From an uncultured archaeon (GTDB lineage Archaea > Thermoproteota > Nitrososphaeria > Nitrososphaerales > CALBXV01): 18,295 bases of DNA. Each line of letters begins with the position of its first letter. Position 1 is the stretch's first letter. The stretch spans positions 1-18,295 of the forward strand of contig CALBXV010000160.1 of the NCBI GenBank assembly GCA_937890045.1. The letters are read 5' to 3'. This document shows positions 7,697 to 15,581 of the stretch, piece by piece. The notes beneath the pieces were generated by a model that had not been told where the DNA came from, ran no database searches, and saw nothing but the letters and a program-made list of their open reading frames with translations. The position numbers and the translations under genes are program-made.

Positions 7697-8956
7697 ATGA
7701 AACCTGTTTGCTACCCTTGTAATGAATTTCTTGATGAAAATACATTATCAACATTATTTGGTAAAGATTATACTGAAAATCTTGTTTATGAATTATATAA
7801 TCCAAATGATAAAAAGATTGAAAATTCAAAAATTAGTGAACTATCTCAGAAATATGAACAAGAATTCAATAATGATCCACAACATAATAATTTAGACATT
7901 CTAAATGATTCTAAAGACGATTGGTTATATCAAAATACTATTCAAAAAACTATTAAAAAAAATTATATTCAAAAAAAAATATGGCATCAAATTCAGAAAG
8001 GAATTAAAAGTGGTAATATTTCTCCAGATGAAATATCAGTTAATGATTTAATTAATAATTTGAGTGATATTGTATTAGATGAACTTGTAAAAGAAGGTTA
8101 TATAGATATTAAATTGAAAGACAATCCCATTTATTTAAAAGATAATATTTCATATCTTGAATATACAAATAAAAGTGAAGAAATTATTGCACAAAAAATC
8201 CTTGATGAAACTATTCAAAAATTAGATAAATTCAATCATGGAACACATGAAATAGTAAAATCAGGAATTAGTAATTTTCCATCAAATACATTAATTGAAT
8301 ATGATTATTATTTACATGATTATGATATGCTTGATATTCAAGAAACTCTTCTGTCTTCTATCTTAAGAAATAATAATAATTTAGAAATTAAAATTGAAGA
8401 TTTAAAAATACGGGAACAAAAGAGTTTAGTTAATTCTAATTACGTTATTTTATTAGACTCATCTTATTCTATGCATGGAAATAAATTTCTCGGTGGACAA
8501 ATGGCTACATTATCTTTACAAAAATTAATTAAAAATAATTATAAAGACGATTATTTAGATGTAGTTACATATAGTGATAATTCATTTCTTGTAGATTCTG
8601 GCGAACTTCTTAAAATTAAACCTCATGGAAATACAGATATAGGACAAGCAATTGATTTTGCTATTAAATTATTAAATAAAAGACATGGGAATAAAAATAT
8701 AATTTTAATTACTGATAGTGAACCTACTACTACCTCTAATAATCAATTACCAGAAGATAATATGTATCGTGCAGCATATTTATCAGGTAAAGAAAATATT
8801 AGATTAAATATTATTATGTTAGACAAAAGTCAAAATTTACGTCTTATATGTGAACAAATGGCTAATTTAAATGGAAATTCTACAATAGTATATGTTGAAA
8901 ATCCATTAAATTTAAAAGAATTTCTCATTCACTCATTTATTAAATATAAAAAATAA
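7697..8956 (+). CDS. VWA-domain protein, partner of the ChlI/MoxR-like ATPase
   Basis: This 419-residue protein has a long, highly charged, mostly helical N-terminal half (about residues 1-245) and a C-terminal von Willebrand factor A domain. The complete metal-ion-dependent adhesion site is present: DxSxS at D254-S258 (DSSYS), T313 in GNTDIGQA, and D340 in ITDSEP. Such proteins act with a MoxR/ChlI ATPase as the ChlD-like or CoxE-like partner, where the ATPase ring remodels a target held by the VWA domain. The gene begins 2 bases after the ATPase stop, so the two are surely translated together. There is no signal peptide or membrane segment, so it is cytosolic. The gene ends 7 bases from the convergent acetyl-CoA synthetase gene, leaving no room for separate terminators. 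Its target is unknown. Confidence 0.88.
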   Translation: MKPVCYPCNEFLDENTLSTLFGKDYTENLVYELYNPNDKKIENSKISELSQKYEQEFNNDPQHNNLDILNDSKDDWLYQNTIQKTIKKNYIQKKIWHQIQKGIKSGNISPDEISVNDLINNLSDIVLDELVKEGYIDIKLKDNPIYLKDNISYLEYTNKSEEIIAQKILDETIQKLDKFNHGTHEIVKSGISNFPSNTLIEYDYYLHDYDMLDIQETLLSSILRNNNNLEIKIEDLKIREQKSLVNSNYVILLDSSYSMHGNKFLGGQMATLSLQKLIKNNYKDDYLDVVTYSDNSFLVDSGELLKIKPHGNTDIGQAIDFAIKLLNKRHGNKNIILITDSEPTTTSNNQLPEDNMYRAAYLSGKENIRLNIIMLDKSQNLRLICEQMANLNGNSTIVYVENPLNLKEFLIHSFIKYKK

Positions 8957-8963
8957 TATTTTA

Positions 8964-10889
8964 TTATAATTTTAAATTCTTTTCTAGATCAATAACAGCC
9001 TTTTTTATCTCATCAAGTGATGCTTCATCTTCAATTGTTGAATAATCTCCTAAATCTGACTTACTTAAAACTGCACTAACTAATCTTCTCATAATTTTTC
9101 CACTCCTTGTCTTCGGAATCATTTTAACAAAACTAATATTTGATATAACCACAATTGCACCTAATGAATTACGTATTAATTTCTTTAATTCTAATTTTAA
9201 ATTTTCACTCTCTTTAAAATCTTTTTTTAATACTACTAATACACTAGCAACTTGTCCACGTAACTCATCTGGAACACCTACAACAGCAGATTCAGCAACT
9301 GAATGATGAGTTAATAATATATTCTCAATTTCAACAGTTCCAATTCTATGTGCTGATATCTTAATTACTTCATCAGAACGACCTACAAACCAAAAATATC
9401 CATCTGAATCTTGAAATGCTGCATCACCAGTATAATAATAATTAGGAATTTTATTCCAATAATCATTTACATATCTTTCATCATCATTCCAAAGTGTAGG
9501 TGTAAGACCAGGAAATGGTTTTTTAAATACTACTATTCCTTTATCTCCAGTTTTAACTTTTTGACCCTTCGAATCAACAATCTCTGCTTCTATTCCTGGT
9601 AAAGAAATTGTTGCAGAACCTGGTTTGATTGGAAGTAAATTTAAACCTGCTGGATTAGCTATTACTGGACCACTACTTTCTGTTTGCCACATATGATCAA
9701 TTACTGGTATTTTATCATTAAACACCTTTTTTTGTAACCACGACCACGCTGGAGGATTTAGTACTTCACCTGCACTAAAAATCATTTTTAAGGAATCTAA
9801 ATTATAAGATTTTGGCCATTTTTCTCCATATTTCATTAATGCTCTAATACCTGTAGGAGCAACAAAAAATTTTGTAACATTATTTCGTTCCAGAATTTCC
9901 CACCAAACACCTGGATCTGGATAATCTGGTACTCCTTCATATATTATAGTTGCACATCCATGTAATAATGGACTATAAACAACATAACTATGTCCTACAA
10001 TCCATCCTATATCTGCAGGTGACCACCAAATATCTTTATCATTTAAATCATATACCCATTTTCCCATAGTGTAAACATATGTTTGATAACTACCATGAGG
10101 TTGAACTGTACCTTTTGGTTTTGCCGTAGTTCCTGAAGTATGTAAAATAAAAGCCAATTCTTCTGAATTCATTTCCAATGATTTAGTTTCTACTGATTTT
10201 CCAATGTCTAACGCTTCTTCCCATAAAATATCTCTATTTCTTTTAATTTCAAAATCTTTATTTTCTCTATCAAAAATAATTACTTTTTTAATACATTTAA
10301 CATTAACAAGTGCTTTATCTACAATTTCTTTAAGTTTAATTTTTTTACCCTTTCGATAACCAAAATCTGCAGTTATTAAAATTTTAGATCCCACATCATT
10401 AATTCTATCTGCTAAAGCATCTGACCCAAATCCTGCAAAAACTACTGAATGAATAGCCCCAATCCTAGTTATTGCTAACATTGAAATAATTGCTTCAGGA
10501 ACCATCGGCATATATATTGTAATTCTATCACCTTTTTCAATTCCTAAAGCTGTTAATGCTGATGCAACACGTTTAACTTGATTTAACATTTCATTATATG
10601 TGAGTATATTATTTTGATTAGTTTCTGGGGATTCCCAAATTATAGCTGTATGATCTCCTCTGTTTTTTAAAAAAATATTTCTTTCTAAACAATTATATGA
10701 AATATTTGTTTTTCCATTTATAAACCATTGAAATTTAGGATAATTCCATTCGAATACTTTATTCCATTTTTTAAACCAATATAATTCATTAGCCCATTTT
10801 TCCCAAAATTTATTAATATTTTCTGAAGCTTCTTGTCTCATTTTTTCTAATAATGGTGAAATCAAATTATTTTTAGTCAATTTAATCAC
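8964..10889 (-). CDS. acs: Acetyl-CoA synthetase (AMP-forming acetate-CoA ligase)
   Basis: The enzyme activates acetate with ATP and CoA to acetyl-CoA, releasing AMP and PPi. At 641 residues it has full family length. The A3 loop TSGTTAKPKGT is at 251-261 (Ala replaces the usual second Gly), and MWQTES carries W401, equivalent to the Trp that shuts the acyl pocket to acetate/propionate in bacterial Acs; in archaeal 4-hydroxybutyrate ligases this Trp is replaced. The hinge motif GRSDEVIK is at 503-510, and PKTRSGK ends in K598, the catalytic lysine that is acetylated for control in bacteria. The coordinates assume the GTG start at 10889. A TTG at 10880 is an alternative, favoured by a GGTGAT match just upstream of it. 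It lies 32 bases behind the iminopeptidase gene, probably in one transcript. Confidence 0.92.
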   Translation of the reverse strand: MIKLTKNNLISPLLEKMRQEASENINKFWEKWANELYWFKKWNKVFEWNYPKFQWFINGKTNISYNCLERNIFLKNRGDHTAIIWESPETNQNNILTYNEMLNQVKRVASALTALGIEKGDRITIYMPMVPEAIISMLAITRIGAIHSVVFAGFGSDALADRINDVGSKILITADFGYRKGKKIKLKEIVDKALVNVKCIKKVIIFDRENKDFEIKRNRDILWEEALDIGKSVETKSLEMNSEELAFILHTSGTTAKPKGTVQPHGSYQTYVYTMGKWVYDLNDKDIWWSPADIGWIVGHSYVVYSPLLHGCATIIYEGVPDYPDPGVWWEILERNNVTKFFVAPTGIRALMKYGEKWPKSYNLDSLKMIFSAGEVLNPPAWSWLQKKVFNDKIPVIDHMWQTESSGPVIANPAGLNLLPIKPGSATISLPGIEAEIVDSKGQKVKTGDKGIVVFKKPFPGLTPTLWNDDERYVNDYWNKIPNYYYTGDAAFQDSDGYFWFVGRSDEVIKISAHRIGTVEIENILLTHHSVAESAVVGVPDELRGQVASVLVVLKKDFKESENLKLELKKLIRNSLGAIVVISNISFVKMIPKTRSGKIMRRLVSAVLSKSDLGDYSTIEDEASLDEIKKAVIDLEKNLKL

Positions 10890-10890
10890 C
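10885..10890 (-). promoter_or_regulatory. Possible ribosome binding site GGTGAT bearing on the Acs start
   Basis: On the minus strand GGTGAT matches the anti-Shine-Dalgarno end of archaeal 16S rRNA and lies 4 bases before a TTG at 10880. It overlaps the GTG at 10889-10887. If used, Acs would start at TTG and be 638 residues. Most other genes here have no such site, so the match may be chance. Confidence 0.3.
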
Positions 10891-10921
10891 TTTAGTATTT
10901 AATTAATAATTTTCTATTTTT

Positions 10922-11800
10922 TCACTCATTTTTAGTAATAAATTTTTTCACAATCTCCATATATTCTTCCATCTCTTCAAGATGTGCTGTATGTCCACTT
11001 TTTTGAAATATATGCATTTGTGAATTTTTAATACCATTATGTATTGTTTGAGAACATTTAGGTGTAATTTCATCATATTTTCCTACAGTGATTAAAGTTG
11101 GTGTATTTATTTCTCCCAGTCTATTTATTCTATTCCAATTTTTTAAATTTCCAATTACTGTAAATTCATTTGGACCATTCATAGTTTCATATACTTGATT
11201 TCTATCTAAATTATCTACAGTCCTCATAATACAATCTGGCCATATATTCATACGGCATACATGACGTTTATAAAATTCCATTACGGCTTCTTCATATTTT
11301 GGGTTATGATAATCCTGTTTTGATTCATAGTATTCCAGAGTATCACGTGTTTCTTTTGGAAGTAAAGCTTTTAATTTGTTTGCTTCTTCTACAAATTCTG
11401 GAATACTTGCTGATGTACTAGCTAAAACTAAACTTTGAATTCCAGTTGGTTGGCTTAACATATATTCAATAGATAACCATCCACCCCAAGATTGTCCAAT
11501 TAAATGAATTTGATCTAATTTTAATGCTTGACGTACTAAATCCACCTCTTGAACTGAACGATCTATATGCCATAAACTTTTATCATTCGGTAAATCTGAT
11601 TTCCCACATCCTAATTGATCATAAAATATTACACGTCGATCTTTACTAGCTAATTTTTCAAATGATTCTAAATAATCATGCCCGGCTCCTGGACCACCAT
11701 GTAAAGTTAAAATTGGAATTTGATCTCCAGACCCCACAATTCGGTACCAAATCTTTCCTTCAGGAATATTTATCACACCTTCTTCTGTTGATATTGCCAT
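10922..11800 (-). CDS. pip: Proline iminopeptidase, tricorn F1 type (alpha/beta hydrolase, S33)
   Basis: At 292 residues this is the size of the Thermoplasma tricorn-interacting factor F1 and related proline-specific aminopeptidases, which remove N-terminal residues (proline first) from short peptides in the cytosol. Visible landmarks are the oxyanion loop LHGGPGAGHDYL, DQLGCGKSD, the nucleophile elbow GQSWGG with S104, the family word GPNEFTVIG in the cap region, D243 in GKYDEITP and H270 in SGHTAH, completing Ser-Asp-His. No signal peptide is present. The start is ATG at 11800. It precedes acs on the same strand by 32 bases, suggesting linked peptide and acetate use. A different small-ester or amide hydrolase activity cannot be excluded, but the GPNEF word and the conserved length favour the peptidase. 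Confidence 0.87.
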   Translation of the reverse strand: MAISTEEGVINIPEGKIWYRIVGSGDQIPILTLHGGPGAGHDYLESFEKLASKDRRVIFYDQLGCGKSDLPNDKSLWHIDRSVQEVDLVRQALKLDQIHLIGQSWGGWLSIEYMLSQPTGIQSLVLASTSASIPEFVEEANKLKALLPKETRDTLEYYESKQDYHNPKYEEAVMEFYKRHVCRMNIWPDCIMRTVDNLDRNQVYETMNGPNEFTVIGNLKNWNRINRLGEINTPTLITVGKYDEITPKCSQTIHNGIKNSQMHIFQKSGHTAHLEEMEEYMEIVKKFITKNE

Positions 11801-11889
11801 TCTAAACTAAATCTATTAAATACGTAATAATATTAAAATATATTCGTAACAGTATTTATTATTAATCAATCTTAAAAACGTGAAATAAT
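11801..11889. promoter_or_regulatory. Divergent promoter region between pip-acs and the glx/glnT cluster
   Basis: Only 89 bases separate the leftward iminopeptidase start from the rightward GlxB start, so both promoters must lie here. TATA-like stretches are near 11855-11866 (about 25-35 bases before the ATG at 11890) and near 11813-11820 for the minus strand. A weak GTGA at 11880-11883 lies 6 bases before the GlxB start. No clear operator palindrome was found. Shared control of the two units is possible but not shown. Confidence 0.35.
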
Positions 11890-12804
11890 ATGTGTGGTAT
11901 AGCTGCGATTCTTTATAAAAATAATGTGTTAAATGCACCTGTAGGCCCCCATCTTGTATCGATGTTACAATCTTTAAGACATCGAGGTTCAGATTCTACT
12001 GGAGTTACAATTTATAGTTCAAATAATAAATCAAATGAATTAATAATTATATTACGTATTACTTCTTTCAAATATGACAAAGCAGTATTAAAAACAAATT
12101 TAACTCAACTTATTCAATCTCAGGGTTCACAAATTCAAGAATTTAATTTTACTGAAAATCATATTAAATTAATTATAACTAATATTAAAAATATTAAAAC
12201 GCTTGCTGAACAAATTAAATCTATCGGTAATTTAGAAATTGATAGTATTGGTTCTAATTCACAAGTCATTAAAGATACGGGAGATGCTAAGGATTTAGAT
12301 AATAAACATAATATATCTCAAATCTCTGGCTCTCATGGTATTGGTCATGTTCGATTAGCTACTGAAAGTATTGTAGATGTTACTCATTCTCATCCATTTT
12401 GGGCTTATCCATTTCCAGATATAACAGTTGTACATAACGGTCAACTTACTAATTATCGAAGTTTAAAACGTTTTTATGAATCCAAAAGCCATAAATTTCA
12501 AACACATAATGATTCAGAATTAATTGCAGTTTATTTAGCAGATAAACTTGCTAATAATTTATCTTTAAAAGAAGCTCTTAATCAAAGTTTAGTTGATCTA
12601 GATGGAAGTTATACATATTTAGTATCAACTAAAGATGGATTAGGATTTGCTAAAGAAAAATGGTCATTTAAACCACTAGTTCTAATGGAAAGAAAAGATA
12701 TAATTGCTTTAGCTTCTGAAGAAATTGCTTTACGTCAGGTATTTCCAGAGGAAATTGATCGATTAGAACCTCAAGAGAATGAAGTAATGACTTGGAAAAT
12801 TTAA
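11890..12804 (+). CDS. glxB: Class II glutamine amidotransferase subunit (GlxB / MgsA-like)
   Basis: This stand-alone Ntn-type glutaminase domain of 304 residues is the counterpart of the N-terminal domain of glutamate synthase GltB. Cys2 follows the initiator Met (MCGIAAIL) and would be the nucleophile once Met is removed. LRHRGSDSTG, HVRLAT at 153-158 with R155, HNGQLTN at 182-188 and the NDSE word with D208 are the substrate-binding and oxyanion elements. Residues about 50-145 form a longer, less conserved insert before the HVRLAT motif, as in GlxB-type proteins. It frees ammonia (or, in N-methylglutamate synthase, methylamine from gamma-glutamylmethylamide) for use by the FMN subunit. The next gene is 22 bases downstream and carries the GXGXG domain. 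Purine or asparagine amidotransferases are unlikely because no synthase domain is fused and the neighbours are GltB parts. Confidence 0.88.
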   Translation: MCGIAAILYKNNVLNAPVGPHLVSMLQSLRHRGSDSTGVTIYSSNNKSNELIIILRITSFKYDKAVLKTNLTQLIQSQGSQIQEFNFTENHIKLIITNIKNIKTLAEQIKSIGNLEIDSIGSNSQVIKDTGDAKDLDNKHNISQISGSHGIGHVRLATESIVDVTHSHPFWAYPFPDITVVHNGQLTNYRSLKRFYESKSHKFQTHNDSELIAVYLADKLANNLSLKEALNQSLVDLDGSYTYLVSTKDGLGFAKEKWSFKPLVLMERKDIIALASEEIALRQVFPEEIDRLEPQENEVMTWKI

Positions 12805-12826
12805 TTAAATTAATGGATTTGTTAGT

Positions 12827-13537
12827 ATGACTAATGGTTTAATGAAAAAACTTGATTTAACACAATTAGATCTTAGAAATTTTAACAGTAAATTAAAAAA
12901 TTTTGCTAAAGATGGAGTTTCTGTTTCGGTATTACATCCACAAGCTAAACATAATCTTGCTGTTGGAATTCTTAATCAATGTCAAATTTCAATTGAAGGA
13001 AGTGTAGGATATTATTGTTGTTCTTTTAGTGATGGCCCTAACTTTATTATAAATGGTAATTCTGGTTGGGGACTTGGAAGTAATCTAATGAATGGTAGTA
13101 TAGTAGTTAAAAAAAATGCTGGAGCATCTGTTGCATGTTCAATGAGAAATGGTCAAGTATGTGTTTATGGCAATGCAGGTGCACGAGCCGGTATTGCAAT
13201 GAAAGGAGGTCAATTAATTATTGGTGGTAATTCAGGTTATTTAACCGGTTATATGATGCAAAAAGGAAAAATAATTATTTGTGGAGATGTTGGTGATGCA
13301 GTTGCTGATTCAATGTATGAAGGTATTATATATGTAGGAGGTAAAATTTCCTCGTTAGGTAATGATGCTGAAATAGGGAAAATTACTACAAAAGAAATTG
13401 ACTATATAAAAAAAACACTTCAAAATTATAACATTAATAAAAATGCTGATTGGAAAAAAATTATTTCTTCAAAAAAACTTTATAATTATGATGCGCTCGA
13501 ACCTTTAGAAAAAACTAAATTAGGTAAAACAATCTAA
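12827..13537 (+). CDS. glxC: GXGXG-domain subunit of a split glutamate synthase (GlxC / MgsB-like)
   Basis: This 236-residue protein is the free-standing form of the C-terminal GltB beta-helix domain. Tandem glycine-rich turns recur about every 19-20 residues between roughly residues 65 and 175: GNSGWGLGS, then NAGASVACSM, GNAGARAGIAM, GNSGYLTGYMM and GDVGDAVADSM, each followed by a short beta strand. In GltB this domain is structural, positioning the glutaminase and synthase domains; no catalytic residues are expected. The C-terminal 50 residues are Lys-rich and less conserved. Similar domains occur in formylmethanofuran dehydrogenase subunit C, but the glutaminase gene just upstream and the FMN gene nearby make the GlxC/MgsB assignment far better. 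The start is ATG at 12827. Confidence 0.88.
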   Translation: MTNGLMKKLDLTQLDLRNFNSKLKNFAKDGVSVSVLHPQAKHNLAVGILNQCQISIEGSVGYYCCSFSDGPNFIINGNSGWGLGSNLMNGSIVVKKNAGASVACSMRNGQVCVYGNAGARAGIAMKGGQLIIGGNSGYLTGYMMQKGKIIICGDVGDAVADSMYEGIIYVGGKISSLGNDAEIGKITTKEIDYIKKTLQNYNINKNADWKKIISSKKLYNYDALEPLEKTKLGKTI

Positions 13538-13572
13538 TTTCATTCTATAAAATATTATTACATGAAATAAAT

Positions 13573-15522
13573 ATGACTAATAAATTATGGACCCCATCTA
13601 AAAAACGAATTAATGAAGCTAATATAACAAAATTTATTGAAAATATTAATAACTACCACCAACTTGATATAAAAAACTATAATCAACTTCATAAATGGTC
13701 TATAGATAACATATCATTATTTTGGGATGCAATATGGCAATTTGTTGATATACGTAGTTCTCAGGGTTATACAAAAGTAGTAGATGATATATCTCAATTT
13801 CCTGGTACTAAATGGTTTGTGAATTCAAAACTAAATTTTGCTGAAAATCTTTTGAGATTTAAAGATGATAAAATTGCTTTAATATTAAGAAACGAAAATT
13901 ATAATCGTACAACAATAACTTATAAAGAACTATATGATGCAGTTGCCAAGTTATCTAATTCATTACGACAACTTGGAGTAAAATCAGGCGATAGAGTAGT
14001 AGCATATCTCCAAAATATACCTGAAACAATCATTGCTATGTTGGCTACAACAAGTATAGGTGCTATATGGTCTTCATGTGGTTCAGAATTAGGTTCAAAT
14101 GCAATAGTTGATAGATTTAACCAAATTGAACCAATTGTACTTTTTACGTCGGATGGATATCAATATAAAGGTAAAATTTTTGATCAATTACCAAAAATTA
14201 GACAAATTTCAAACAAAATTCAATCGTTGAAAAAAATTATTGTAATTCCATATTTAAATAATAATTTAGAATTAAAATCTATACCAAATGCAGTAGACTA
14301 TAATAATTTTATAAATAAAAGTAATAGCAATCTATCGTTTGAATCATTACCATTTGATCATCCTGTTTATATTATGTTTTCTTCAGGAACAACCGGTAAA
14401 CCAAAATGTATTGTTCAAAGTTCTGGAGGAATATTAATAAATCATTTAAAAGAACACTTTTTACACACTAATTTAAAAATTGGTGATTCAATTACATATA
14501 TAACTACTCCAAGTTGGATGATGTGGAATTGGCTTACAAGTGCTCTATCACTAGGTGTAAAAATAATTCTTTATGATGGAAATCCCCTTTATCCAAATTG
14601 GAAAATTATGTGGCAAATGATTCAAGACGAAAACGTAAACGTGTTTGGTTGTAGTGCTCCATATCTTAACTCTCTTATTCATATGAATGTTAATCCAAGT
14701 GTAATATTTGATTTATCATCACTTCATCAAATATCTCAAACTGGTTCTCCACTTTCAGCAGAAGGATTTAATTATGTTTATACTAAAATAAAGCAGGACA
14801 TTCACTTAAATTCTATATCTGGAGGAACAGAAATTAATGGTCTTTTTGTTGCTGGAACACCAATTCAATCTGTATACAGTGGTGAACTTCAAGGACCAGC
14901 TTTAGGAATGAAAATTAAAACATATGACGAACACGGAAATTCAATAGTTAATAAATCTGGAGAACTTATATGTGAAATCCCTATACCATCAATGCCATTA
15001 TATTTCTGGAATGATCCTAACGATAAAGAATATAAAAAAACTTATTTTACCAAATATCCAAAAGTTTGGCGTCATGGTGATTGGATAAAAATAAATGATG
15101 ATACAGGAGGAATAACATTCTTTGGGCGTTCAGATTTCATCTTGAATCCTTCCGGAGTTCGTATTGGACCAGCAGAAATATATGTTGTTATAGAACAAGT
15201 TAAGGAGATATCTGACAGTTTAGTTGTAAGTAAAAATATTAAAGGAAATGAACAGATAATACTTTTTGTAAAGTTAAATTTAGGATTAAAATTGACTGAT
15301 ATAATAATTAAAAAAATTAAACAATTATTAAAAGAACACGCATCTCCTAGACATGTTCCTTACTTAATTCTTGAAGTTCCAGATATACCGTATACATTCA
15401 ATATGAAAAAAGTTGAAAGCGCTGTTTCAAATATAATTAATGGTAAACCAATAACTAATCGTGATGCTTTAATAAATCCAAAATCATTAGATTTTTTCCA
15501 AATCTTATCCAAAACAATATAG
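13573..15522 (+). CDS. aacS: Acetoacetyl-CoA synthetase (acetoacetate-CoA ligase, AMP-forming)
   Basis: This 649-residue ANL enzyme activates acetoacetate to acetoacetyl-CoA. The start of the protein (LWTPSKKRI), GTKWFVNSKLNFAENLL near residues 78-94, the A3 loop SSGTTGKPK at 270-278, SISGGTEINGLF, the hinge GRSDFILNPSGVRIG from 518 and the ending NRDALINPKSLDFF are typical of acetoacetyl-CoA synthetase rather than acetyl-CoA synthetase. The catalytic lysine is probably K612, but the usual SGKK is NMKK here, losing the Gly before it. Acetoacetyl-CoA can feed thiolase, the mevalonate pathway for isoprenoids, or the hydroxybutyrate arm of carbon fixation. The gene is inserted between glxC (35 bases upstream) and glxD (59 bases downstream) on the same strand, an unexpected guest in that cluster. 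The stop is TAG. Confidence 0.9.
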   Translation: MTNKLWTPSKKRINEANITKFIENINNYHQLDIKNYNQLHKWSIDNISLFWDAIWQFVDIRSSQGYTKVVDDISQFPGTKWFVNSKLNFAENLLRFKDDKIALILRNENYNRTTITYKELYDAVAKLSNSLRQLGVKSGDRVVAYLQNIPETIIAMLATTSIGAIWSSCGSELGSNAIVDRFNQIEPIVLFTSDGYQYKGKIFDQLPKIRQISNKIQSLKKIIVIPYLNNNLELKSIPNAVDYNNFINKSNSNLSFESLPFDHPVYIMFSSGTTGKPKCIVQSSGGILINHLKEHFLHTNLKIGDSITYITTPSWMMWNWLTSALSLGVKIILYDGNPLYPNWKIMWQMIQDENVNVFGCSAPYLNSLIHMNVNPSVIFDLSSLHQISQTGSPLSAEGFNYVYTKIKQDIHLNSISGGTEINGLFVAGTPIQSVYSGELQGPALGMKIKTYDEHGNSIVNKSGELICEIPIPSMPLYFWNDPNDKEYKKTYFTKYPKVWRHGDWIKINDDTGGITFFGRSDFILNPSGVRIGPAEIYVVIEQVKEISDSLVVSKNIKGNEQIILFVKLNLGLKLTDIIIKKIKQLLKEHASPRHVPYLILEVPDIPYTFNMKKVESAVSNIINGKPITNRDALINPKSLDFFQILSKTI

Positions 15523-15581
15523 TTTTATTTGGTAAAATCTAAAGTTTTTATTCCTCTTTTTGATATTAAATTATAGTAAAA

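Noticed and set aside
9411..9602. Plus-strand open frame of 63 codons inside acs
   Set aside because: It is antisense to the conserved C-terminal part of acetyl-CoA synthetase and is a low-complexity Ile/Phe-rich translation, as expected of a shadow of AT-rich coding sequence.
8964..10889. 4-hydroxybutyrate or 3-hydroxypropionate CoA ligase instead of acetyl-CoA synthetase
   Set aside because: The pocket-closing Trp (W401, in MWQTES) is retained, which favours acetate/propionate; archaeal 4-hydroxybutyrate ligases replace it.
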